DNA of 64,000 nucleotides, from NCBI GenBank assembly GCA_036747295.1, contig DAIOCN010000004.1, positions 68,830-132,829 on the forward strand, written 5' to 3'. The DNA is from UBA4736 sp002404015. Lineage in GTDB: Bacteria > Chloroflexota > Dormibacteria > Dormibacterales > Dormibacteraceae. This document shows, one piece after another, positions 52,955 through 60,053 of this stretch. The stretch's first letter is position 1; the number at the start of each line of letters is the position of its first letter. The translations under genes and the position numbers were made by a program. Under the pieces are notes generated by a model. It ran no database searches. It was not told the origin of the DNA and saw only the letters and a list, made by a program, of their open reading frames with translations.

Positions 52955-54186
52955 TCACGGCGGTCTTCGGCGACGCCCTGCTGGACCCGGTCAGAGCCGA
53001 GCTGACGCCCGACGCGGTAGTGGTCATCGAGGACGGCCGGGTCACGGCGCGCGGGCCGCGCTCCACAATCAGCGTCCCCGCGGACGCGCTGAAGCTGAAC
53101 GCCGAGGGCCTGACACTGCTGCCGGGCCTGGTCGACTGCCATGTCCACCTCCGGTCGCAGGGCACCGGCCGCGACCTGACCGACTGGCTGGGCACGCCGC
53201 CCAGCCTCTGGGTGGCGGCGACCGTGCCGGCGGCCCGCCTGACGCTGGAGGCGGGCTTCACCGCAATCCGCGACGCCGGCGGCACACCCGCGGGCGTCCG
53301 CATGGCGGTCGAGCGGGGCATCATGCCGGGGCCGCGGATGAAGATCGCGGTGGTCGGCCTGAGCCAGACCGGGGGGCACACGGACCAGCACTTCATGTGC
53401 GGGGTGAACATCGCGCCCCGGATTCCTGACGTCCCCAACTCAGTGGTGGACGGGGTGGAGCCGATGCGGCAGCGGGTCCGAGAGACGATCCGAGCCGGGG
53501 CGGATTGGATAAAGCTGTGCACCAGCGGCGGCGTCCTCTCGCCGAACGACGACCCGCACCACGCGACGCTGACGGTCGGCGAGATCCGGGCCGCGGTCGA
53601 GGAGGCCGCGACGCAGGGCCGCAAGGTGATGGCGCACGCCCAGGCCAACCAGGGGATCAAGAACGCCCTGATCGGCGGAGTCGCCACGATCGAGCACGGC
53701 ATCTGGCTGGACGACGACGCGATCGAGATGATGCTGGACGGCGGCAACGCGCTGGTTCCGACCCTTGTGGCTCCGCTGTGGGTGATCCGCCACGCCGATG
53801 AGGGCCGTATGCCCAAGTGGGCGGCCGACAAGGGAAGGGCGGTCTTCGACGACCACAAGGAAAGCGTCCGGCGAGCCATCGAGGCCGGGGTCCGGATCGC
53901 CTTCGGGACCGACACCGGGGTCGGCCCTCACGGCAGCATGGGCGAGGAGTTCCTGCTCCTCAACGAGCTGGGCATGGAGCCGGCCGACTGCCTCCGCTCC
54001 GCCACCAGCGTGGCGGCCGAGACGATCGGCTGGAAGGGCGAGGTCGGGACTCTGGAGCCGGGAGCCTTCGGGGACCTGATCGGCGTCCCCGGCAATCCCC
54101 TCGAAAACCTCGAGCTGGTCGCCAAGGCGGCGAACGTGCATCTCGTGGTCAAGGGCGGCGAAGTAGTGAAGGAGCGCGCGGCTTAG
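52951..54186 (+). CDS. Metal-dependent amidohydrolase, copy 2 (tandem paralog)
   Basis: A 411-aa paralog of the preceding gene with the same metal motifs: DCHVHLRS, KLCTSGGVLSPNDDPHHATL, HAQANQGIKNAL, EHGIWLDDD and FGTDTGVG. GTG 52951 overlaps the upstream TGA as GTGA. Long blocks match between the copies even at DNA level (for example around 52290 and 53515), but the N-terminal substrate-side loops differ (GRGLDLGESLATPPSLL against GTGRDLTDWLGTPPSLW), suggesting two related substrates. Both share the same promoter. Confidence 0.9.
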   Translation: MITAVFGDALLDPVRAELTPDAVVVIEDGRVTARGPRSTISVPADALKLNAEGLTLLPGLVDCHVHLRSQGTGRDLTDWLGTPPSLWVAATVPAARLTLEAGFTAIRDAGGTPAGVRMAVERGIMPGPRMKIAVVGLSQTGGHTDQHFMCGVNIAPRIPDVPNSVVDGVEPMRQRVRETIRAGADWIKLCTSGGVLSPNDDPHHATLTVGEIRAAVEEAATQGRKVMAHAQANQGIKNALIGGVATIEHGIWLDDDAIEMMLDGGNALVPTLVAPLWVIRHADEGRMPKWAADKGRAVFDDHKESVRRAIEAGVRIAFGTDTGVGPHGSMGEEFLLLNELGMEPADCLRSATSVAAETIGWKGEVGTLEPGAFGDLIGVPGNPLENLELVAKAANVHLVVKGGEVVKERAA

Positions 54187-54195
54187 CCGGGTCGG

Positions 54196-54535
54196 GCTAC
54201 GCTTTCACCCCCTGAGCACGCAGAGCAGGTCCTGTCTCGCGCACTCCGCGGCCACTTCCGGGATGAGGCAGGGCGTGACCACGAAGGCAGCTCCCGCGGC
54301 CCTGGCCTCGCGTACGCTGACGGGGTCCCAGACCGTGCCGACCCCGATCGGCGTTCCGCCCCCTGTGCACCAGGCCGCGGACGATCTCCATGCAGGAGGG
54401 GACGGTCATGGTGACCTCGACAGTCGCGATGCCCGCCTCGATGACGGCCATGCGGGCCTGGAACGCGGTGTCCGCATTGTCGGCGCGGATTACGCCCGCG
54501 ACGCGGGTTGGGAAAGCCTGCTCGACGCTCAGCAC
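54196..54535 (-). pseudogene. KDPG/KHG aldolase (eda-like), frameshifted and truncated
   Basis: Starts GTG 54535 and reads VAGVIRADNADTAFQARMAV then EAGIATVEVTMTVP (the KDPG-aldolase Glu/Thr start), continuing to IVRGLVHRG. At the G-run near 54355-54359 the frame shifts; the other frame continues as TPIGVGTVWDPVSVREARAA and GAAFVVTPCLIPEVAAECAR, then LLCVLRG and TGA. The remaining C-terminal half with the catalytic Lys (VKVFPAS) is absent. Normal length is about 210 aa; about 110 remain. Frameshift plus missing half makes this a decayed gene rather than a sequencing slip alone. Confidence 0.7.
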
Positions 54536-54621
54536 GGGACGCCCACTATGGGGATGGGCTCCGGCTCCAGCGCCACCGATACCGAAACGCGTCCGACATT
54601 GGCTGCGTTCAACGCGCCGAG

Positions 54622-55185
54622 ATGCTCATTCGCGCCGCGCTGGCCTGGATCCCGCTGGCGGTCGGCGTCACCGTCCTGTCCCTGCTCGGCATGGGCATCG
54701 CCCAGCAGGTGATCAGGACCGGTGCTGACGACCCCCAGGTTCAGATGTCGGACGACGCCGCCACCATGCTCAATGCGGGCGCGCCGCCGGACACCGTGAT
54801 CCCGGCCCGGGTAGTCGACATCGGCCAGTCGCTGGTTCCCTACCTGATGGTCTTCGACCGCTCGGGGCAGCTGGTCGCCTCCTCGGCCCAGCTTCACCGA
54901 CAGGCCCCGGCGTTCCCGGAGTCGGTGTTCGGCAGCGTGACCGGCGGACGGGCGGACAAGATCACCTGGCAGCCGGAGGCCGGCGTCCGCAGCGCGGTGG
55001 TGGTGCAGCGCTGGAACGGCGGCTACGTGGTGGCCGGACGCTCCATGAGGCGCGACGAGGAGCGGATCAGCGGCCTCGAGCAGCTGGCTGTAGCAGGCTG
55101 GCTGGTGGCCCTGGCCGTCACGGCCGTCGCCAGCCTGGCCGTGACCGCAGTGGCCTGGCCCGCGAACGAGCGCGTCCGCTCCTAG
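54622..55185 (+). CDS. Membrane-anchored protein with an extracytoplasmic domain
   Basis: Protein of 187 aa with one N-terminal TM helix (LIRAALAWIPLAVGVTVLSL), a ~105-residue extracytoplasmic domain (QSLVPYLMVFDRSGQLVASS is PAS/sensor-like) and a C-terminal TM helix (VAGWLVALAVTAVASLAVTA), with no cytosolic signalling domain. It resembles the sensor half of a histidine kinase, standing alone. ATG 54622. Its stop overlaps that of the convergent VOC gene by 4 bp. Function unknown. Confidence 0.68.
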   Translation: MLIRAALAWIPLAVGVTVLSLLGMGIAQQVIRTGADDPQVQMSDDAATMLNAGAPPDTVIPARVVDIGQSLVPYLMVFDRSGQLVASSAQLHRQAPAFPESVFGSVTGGRADKITWQPEAGVRSAVVVQRWNGGYVVAGRSMRRDEERISGLEQLAVAGWLVALAVTAVASLAVTAVAWPANERVRS

Positions 55186-55616
55186 GCCATCGGCGCGGTC
55201 AGCTCGATCTGGATGTTGTCCGGGTCGCGGAAGGGCAGTATGTGGATGCCGAACCCCGCCAGGTCTGTGATCTCGCCGTGCGACACCCCCCGCTCGTCGA
55301 AGAGGCGGACCGCCTTGTCGAGCTCCTGGCGGCTGGCGACATTGAAGCTGAGGTGGTCGAGGCCGACCCGGTCCTCGTCGAACCGGTCGCCGGCGGGGGC
55401 CACGGGCCGCAGGCCAAGCAGCAGGTCGCCGCGATTCATCACGACCCCGCCAAACAGGACCTTGTACGCCGCCTCCGCGTTGGGATCGCCCTCCGGAGGC
55501 GACTCCACCGCCACTTCGAACCCCAGCAGGCTCGTGTAGAACTCCCGGCTGCGGGCCACGTCGGTAACCGTCAAGCGAACGTGATGGACACCGCCGATAT
55601 CGAGCTTTTCCCCCAC
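55182..55616 (-). CDS. Glyoxalase/VOC-superfamily protein
   Basis: Protein of 144 aa. From GTG 55616 it reads MGEKLDIGGVHHVRLTVTDV, then ARSREFYTSLLGFEVAVESP, and ends HILPFRDPDNIQIELTAP, the usual VOC metal Glu strand. Start chosen from AGGAGGT lying 5 nt before the GTG; the longer frame to 55745 has no similarity. Similar in type to the VOC protein at 7969. Function unknown. Confidence 0.87.
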   Translation of the reverse strand: MGEKLDIGGVHHVRLTVTDVARSREFYTSLLGFEVAVESPPEGDPNAEAAYKVLFGGVVMNRGDLLLGLRPVAPAGDRFDEDRVGLDHLSFNVASRQELDKAVRLFDERGVSHGEITDLAGFGIHILPFRDPDNIQIELTAPMA

Positions 55617-55701
55617 TTCTGACCTCCTTGCCGCGGTGGCGCCGGGGCGTTGTGCCCGCAGTAGCCGCCCCCCGAGCCGGCATCGTCGCATAGACCGGCC
55701 G

Positions 55702-56994
55702 TCAGTGCGGGAGCGGCAGCCACAGACAGAACGTGCTGCCGGCACCCGGCTCCGAGGTGGCGACGATATCGCCTCCGTGCAGCTCCGCCAGCTCCTTGCT
55801 CACATGCAGGCCGAGACCGGTGCCCCCGATATGGCTGTTTTCGGCGGTCAAGATCCGCCCGAACCTGGAGAAGAGGCGCGGCATGTCCGCGGCGGCGATG
55901 CCGAGACCCTGGTCCGCGACCCGAACGTAGGCCCGGCCGCCCTCGACTCCGACGGAGCATCGGACGAGTCCACCGTCCGGGGAGTACTTGATCGCATTGT
56001 CGAGCAGGTTGCCGATGATAGTGGCGATCCGGTGGGCGTCGGCGCGAACGACGACGGGCGCAGGAGAGCGCTCGAGCAGGATGCTCACCCCCGCCGGGGC
56101 CAGTAGCCCGGCAACGTCGACCACCTTCCGCGAGACAAGACCCAGGTCGAGGTCTTCGATCGAGAGCTCCACGCGGCCCTCGTCGAGCCGCGCCACCTCC
56201 AGCATCTGGGTCACGAGCGCATCCATCTGGCCGACCTTGCCCATGAGGATGGGCAGGATCCGGCGCATGCCGTTCAGGTCGAGAGATGCGTCCTCGACCA
56301 TGGACAGGTAGCCGCGGATGACGGTGATCGGGCCGCGCAGCTCGTGCGCCGCCAGGTTGAGGATGTGCCGCTTGGTGATCTCCAGCTGCGTCATCTTCTG
56401 GGCCAGCTCGCGCCCGTGGTCAGCGTCGTCCGGCGTGCGCGCGCGCAACTGCTCCGCCAGCCCGCGCTGCTGCCACACTATTGCGGCCGTCAGGGCGGAT
56501 GCCCGCAAGGCCTGGAGGTCAGCGTCGGAGAAGCCCTCGGGGTCCTCCGAGTCAAAGACGGCGACCAGGCCGATCCGCGTGTCGCCGACCGACCAGGGCA
56601 CGGCGGCGGCGGTCCTCGCCTGCATCGCGGCCAGCCACCGCAGGTACGGCCGCACGTCCGCGCTGGCGGGGCCGCCACGGGTCCGGAAGGCCTCGCCGCC
56701 GAAGACCACGCGGTCCAGCGCGTCGCTCCCGCCAGACCGGCAGGGGATGTTACGCGACGCGGCGGCCAGGTCCGCTTCGATCCCGAAGGCTCGATCCTGC
56801 AGCGAGAGGGCCTCGCCGGTCAGGAGGAAGAAGCCGGCGCGGCGGGCCCGAACCAGTCCGGCGACAGTCGAGCTCAGGCGCCCGAAGAAGTCTGACAAAG
56901 GCTCGTCGAGATTCTCGATCGCGGCCGCGACGCGGTTCAACGCTTCCAGCGCGCGGTCTCCGCTTGCCGTATCCACCGCTCTGTCGGAGCGCAC
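55702..56994 (-). CDS. GAF-domain sensor histidine kinase
   Basis: Cytosolic histidine kinase of 430 aa without TM helices. Residues ~35-175 form a GAF domain (RRAGFFLLTGEALSLQDRAF...IGLVAVFDSEDPEGFSDADL). H-box NLAAHELRGPITVIRGYL with phosphoacceptor His217; N-box IIGNLLDNAIKYSPDGG; G1 VADQGLGI, F-box FSRFGR, G2 GGTGLGLHVSKELAELHGG. It probably pairs with the upstream MEDS-domain gene, as the two overlap no more than 6 nt apart. A cognate response regulator is not in the window. Confidence 0.92.
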   Translation of the reverse strand: MRSDRAVDTASGDRALEALNRVAAAIENLDEPLSDFFGRLSSTVAGLVRARRAGFFLLTGEALSLQDRAFGIEADLAAASRNIPCRSGGSDALDRVVFGGEAFRTRGGPASADVRPYLRWLAAMQARTAAAVPWSVGDTRIGLVAVFDSEDPEGFSDADLQALRASALTAAIVWQQRGLAEQLRARTPDDADHGRELAQKMTQLEITKRHILNLAAHELRGPITVIRGYLSMVEDASLDLNGMRRILPILMGKVGQMDALVTQMLEVARLDEGRVELSIEDLDLGLVSRKVVDVAGLLAPAGVSILLERSPAPVVVRADAHRIATIIGNLLDNAIKYSPDGGLVRCSVGVEGGRAYVRVADQGLGIAAADMPRLFSRFGRILTAENSHIGGTGLGLHVSKELAELHGGDIVATSEPGAGSTFCLWLPLPH

Positions 56995-56999
56995 GGCGG

Positions 57000-57623
57000 C
57001 TATCCGGATCGTCCCGCGGGCGGACCCGCCGTCCGGATGGCCGGGGCCAGGTACAGCGGGCTCTCGGTGAGCGTGCGGCCGTTCAGGAACACCACTGGAT
57101 GCGTCATCAGGCCGCCATTGACGAGCTGGCGGCCCGTCAGGTTGGGCACGCCGTACGTGCAGATGATCACCGCCGGGTAAGCCATGACCGCCGCGTTGAC
57201 CTGGGACTCGAACTCCAGCAGCTCGTCCTCGTCCGGCCAGCCCGGCTCGCCCCAGCCGATGAAGCCGAGGAAACGTATCCGCCGGTGGCCTCTCGTGAGC
57301 GCCGCCTCCAGGGTCGAGCCGATGCCGGCGAGCAATTCCTCACGGGTTGGCGCGGCGCCGATGACCGCCAGCTTCCCGGCGTCCCGGGCTTTGCCGACGT
57401 CGCCCGCAAGGCCATCCTGCAGCCAGCCCAGCAGCAGCTCGTGGCGGTTCCGGTCTGCGAACAGCACGTTGAAGTCACCCTCCGACTCCAACCCCAGCCG
57501 GAGGAAGGACAGGGTCACTTTCAGGGTCTGCTCGTCCGCGTAATAGAAGCAGGCGTGGGTGTGAAGGGGGACGGTTGCGTCGCTCCACCCGAGCTCGATT
57601 CCGTCGCGAGCATCCCCAGCCAC
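57000..57623 (-). CDS. MEDS (DcmR-like) sensory-domain protein
   Basis: Protein of about 207 aa with a MEDS domain: SDATVPLHTHACFYYADEQT, SFLRLGLESEGDFNVLFADR, LGWLQDGLAGDVGKARDAGK, HRRIRFLGFIGWGEPGWPDE, ELLEFESQVNAAVMAYPAVI, CTYGVPNLTGRQLVNG. MEDS domains, first noted in the dichloromethane regulator DcmR, bind small molecules and often accompany histidine kinases. GTG 57623 is 6 nt after a TATGCT box; TTG 57629 is an alternative. Located directly upstream of the GAF kinase, suggesting one sensory unit. Confidence 0.85.
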   Translation of the reverse strand: MAGDARDGIELGWSDATVPLHTHACFYYADEQTLKVTLSFLRLGLESEGDFNVLFADRNRHELLLGWLQDGLAGDVGKARDAGKLAVIGAAPTREELLAGIGSTLEAALTRGHRRIRFLGFIGWGEPGWPDEDELLEFESQVNAAVMAYPAVIICTYGVPNLTGRQLVNGGLMTHPVVFLNGRTLTESPLYLAPAIRTAGPPAGRSG

Positions 57624-57629
57624 CCACAA

Positions 57630-57635
57630 AGCATA
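57630..57635 (-). promoter_or_regulatory. -10 box of the MEDS/histidine-kinase genes
   Basis: TATGCT on the minus strand, 6 nt before GTG 57623, no Shine-Dalgarno. Likely leaderless. Confidence 0.5.
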
Positions 57636-57690
57636 GCCCCGGCTACCCGAGCACCCAAAGCGCGGGACAGCGGCGCTGGGTACACTAGTA

Positions 57691-57700
57691 CATACGTATG
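57691..57700. promoter_or_regulatory. Palindrome at the TetR gene start (possible operator)
   Basis: CATACGTATG is a perfect 10-bp palindrome that ends with the ATG of the TetR gene (57698-57700). A TACACT -10-like hexamer lies at 57681-57686. TetR proteins often bind palindromes over their own promoter or start, so autoregulation is a reasonable guess. Confidence 0.4.
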
Positions 57701-58309
57701 ACAGGGGCGGGTGTCAGCGTTCACGCGACAAGCGCACGCGAGCAGATCGTCCGCGCCGCGGCCGAATCGCTCCTGGAGACCGGCTACGCCGGAACGAGCG
57801 TGCGGGCGATCGCGTCCCGCGCCGGCGTGGCGATCGGCAACCTCCAGTACTACTTCCCCACCAAGTCGGAGCTGCTCGTCGAGGCCTGGCGCTACCTGAC
57901 CGCCAGCTCAGTGTCAGAGCTGCGCCGGGCCCTGAACCAGCTCACCGACCCGCTGGAGGTCCTGGAGGTCGGCGTGGAGTCGATCTGGGACTCCCTCCGC
58001 CGGCTGGGCGACGTCCAGCTGGCGGCCTTCGACCTGCTGGTACAGGCGCCGCGGGCCGAGCGGCTCCAGGCGTACCTGCCAGAGCTGTTCACCCGCTATC
58101 GGGAGGTGATCCAGGAGCAGCTGGACCGGCTCGAGGAGGACGGCCGAATCCGCCTCCTCCTGGACCGCGAGGTGCTCGTGCCCCTGGTCCTTAATACCGT
58201 CCTGGGCTTCGGCCTCTACTACGTCGTGACGCGGGACGACGAGTCGTGCCTACGAGCACTGTCGGCCTTTCGGCAGCTCGCGGCGAGCCTGGTGGAGCCG
58301 ATCGGGTGA
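57698..58309 (+). CDS. TetR-family transcriptional regulator
   Basis: TetR-type repressor of 203 aa. N-terminal HTH: AREQIVRAAAESLLETGYAG, TSVRAIASRAGVAIGNLQYY, FPTKSELLVEAWRYL. The ligand-binding region (RRALNQLTDPLEVLEVGVES onwards) is not diagnostic. ATG 57698 overlaps a 10-bp palindrome that may be its operator. It overlaps the next gene as GTGA and heads a four-gene run with the small subunit, YjbQ-prenyl synthase fusion and MFS transporter, so it may regulate isoprenoid or export functions. Confidence 0.9.
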   Translation: MTGAGVSVHATSAREQIVRAAAESLLETGYAGTSVRAIASRAGVAIGNLQYYFPTKSELLVEAWRYLTASSVSELRRALNQLTDPLEVLEVGVESIWDSLRRLGDVQLAAFDLLVQAPRAERLQAYLPELFTRYREVIQEQLDRLEEDGRIRLLLDREVLVPLVLNTVLGFGLYYVVTRDDESCLRALSAFRQLAASLVEPIG

Positions 58310-58674
58310 GGAAGCAGATCGACGTCCCCGAGGCTGACCTCCAGAACCTGGACGTCCTCTGGCCGGACGGATTGGGAGAGCGTTACGACGCCTACCGCCT
58401 CATCGCCCCGCCCCAGGTCGCCCTGGCCGCGGCGCTGGTCGAGACGGCGGTGCACCTCCAGGGCCTCGGCCGGGAGGTGGTCCAGGCGGGACCGCTGCTG
58501 CTGGGCGATCTCTGCCTGGCGCGTGCGTCCAGGCTGCTCTCGGATGCCGGCGACCAGGCCCTCCAGGTCTCCTTCGCCAGCGCGGTGGAGGAGGTGTCGG
58601 CCGCCGCCGCGGCCGGCCTCGAGTTCCGCCCGGTCCGCGACCTGCTGCTCAAAGCCATCACGACCGGGCGATGA
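58306..58674 (+). CDS. Small protein upstream of polyprenyl synthase, possible partner subunit
   Basis: Protein of 122 aa from GTG 58306 (GTGA overlap with TetR). The middle part ALVETAVHLQGLGREVVQAG, PLLLGDLCLARASRLLSDAG faintly resembles the ALLLGDYLLARAxxLLA helix of polyprenyl synthetases but has no DDxxD motif. Heteromeric prenyl synthases (HepS-HepT) use such a catalytically silent partner, so a small subunit for the downstream synthase is possible. It overlaps the fusion gene by 4 nt (ATGA). Function unproven. Confidence 0.65.
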   Translation: MRKQIDVPEADLQNLDVLWPDGLGERYDAYRLIAPPQVALAAALVETAVHLQGLGREVVQAGPLLLGDLCLARASRLLSDAGDQALQVSFASAVEEVSAAAAAGLEFRPVRDLLLKAITTGR

Positions 58675-60053
58675 TCACCGGTCGCCGGCTGCACGTCGCA
58701 ACCATTTGGCCCACCCAGTTCATCGACATCACCGATCGGCTGCGCGCCGAGATCGAGGCCGGCGGCCTGCTGAACGGCCGGCTGCACCTGCAATCGCTGC
58801 ACACGACGCTCGGGATCGCGGTGAACGAGAACGAACCCCTGCTGCTGAAGGACTTCGAGTCCTTGCTGGAGCGCGTGGTCCCTCGCGATGCGGTCTACCT
58901 CCACGACGACTTCGACCACCGCCCCGGGGTGCCGGACGACGAGCCCGCGAACGGCCACGCCCACTGCCGGCTGCTCCTGCTCCACCCCACGTACACCGCC
59001 CTGGTCGAGGACGGCCGGCTGGTCCTCGGCCGCTGGCAGTCGATCTTCGCGGTGGAGCTGGACGGGCCCCGCCAGCGCGAGATCGCGATCCAGTTGGAGG
59101 GCGACTTTCGGGCACCCCGCTCGGACCCGGACCGCGAGTCGGTCGAGCTGGAGCTGGCCCGCCAGCTGCTGGTCGACCCGGACGCCGTCCAGGTGCCGAT
59201 GCGGCGGCTCGTGGAGGCAGGCGGCAAGCGGCTGCGGCCGCTGCTGGTCCAGCTCGTCTCCCGGCTGGGCCGCCGTCGCGACCCCCTCCGCGCGGCCGCG
59301 CTGGCCGCCGCCATCGAGCTCATCCATAGCGCCACGCTCGTCCACGACGACTACGTGGACCAGGCCCCGGTCCGCCGCGGCCGGCCGACAGTGGCAGCCC
59401 ACGAGGGTCCCAGCCGGGCCATCGCCATCGGCGACTACTACTTCGCCAAGGCGACCCGGGTCATCGCCGAGCTCGGCGAGCCCCAGGTCACAGCCACCAT
59501 CGCGGCCGCTATGGAGGCCATCTGCATCAGCCAGATCGACGATTTCGAGCTCCGCGGCAGGTACCCCGGCGACTACGCCTCCTACCTGAAGGTGGTGCGC
59601 GGCAAGACGGCGGCCCTGTTCGCCGCCTCCTGCGTCGCCGGCGCGCAGCTCGCCGGCGCGGATGACGAGGTCGTCAAGCGCCTGGGCCGCTACGGGGACC
59701 TGCTCGGGATCGCCTTCCAGATGGCCGACGACCTGGTGGACTACAGCCAGGACTCGGGCAAGCCGCAGGGCCAGGACATCCGGGAGCGGGTGGTCTCGCT
59801 GCCCCTGATCTACGCGACGGAGGACGAGCGGCTTGGCGGCCATGTGCGTGAGCTGCTGAACGGCTCGCTGGACGACGGGGCGGTGCGGCGGGTGCAGGAG
59901 CTGGTCGTCGAGACCGGCGCGCTGGAGCGGGTCGCCGCGGACGCTCGCGAGCTTGTCAGCGCCGCCGTCCGCGAGCTGGGCGAGATGGACCTCGACGGAG
60001 TGCGGCCGGTCCTCGTCGAGCTGGCGCGCTCGGCTGTCGACCGCATCAGCTGA
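58671..60053 (+). CDS. YjbQ (UPF0047)-polyprenyl diphosphate synthase fusion
   Basis: A 460-aa two-domain protein. Residues 1-145 are a complete YjbQ/UPF0047 domain: LHLQSLHTTLGIAVNENEPL, KDFESLLERVVPRDAVYLHD, NGHAHCRLLLLHPTYTALVE, LGRWQSIFAVELDGPRQREI. Residues ~155-460 are a trans-polyprenyl diphosphate synthase: VEAGGKRLRPLLVQLV (182-197), first Asp-rich motif DDYVD (226-230), second DDLVD (353-357). The synthase part would make an isoprenoid chain, for example for menaquinone. YjbQ has a minor thiamine-phosphate-synthase activity, real role unknown. The join is in one uninterrupted frame. Confidence 0.9.
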   Translation: MITGRRLHVATIWPTQFIDITDRLRAEIEAGGLLNGRLHLQSLHTTLGIAVNENEPLLLKDFESLLERVVPRDAVYLHDDFDHRPGVPDDEPANGHAHCRLLLLHPTYTALVEDGRLVLGRWQSIFAVELDGPRQREIAIQLEGDFRAPRSDPDRESVELELARQLLVDPDAVQVPMRRLVEAGGKRLRPLLVQLVSRLGRRRDPLRAAALAAAIELIHSATLVHDDYVDQAPVRRGRPTVAAHEGPSRAIAIGDYYFAKATRVIAELGEPQVTATIAAAMEAICISQIDDFELRGRYPGDYASYLKVVRGKTAALFAASCVAGAQLAGADDEVVKRLGRYGDLLGIAFQMADDLVDYSQDSGKPQGQDIRERVVSLPLIYATEDERLGGHVRELLNGSLDDGAVRRVQELVVETGALERVAADARELVSAAVRELGEMDLDGVRPVLVELARSAVDRIS

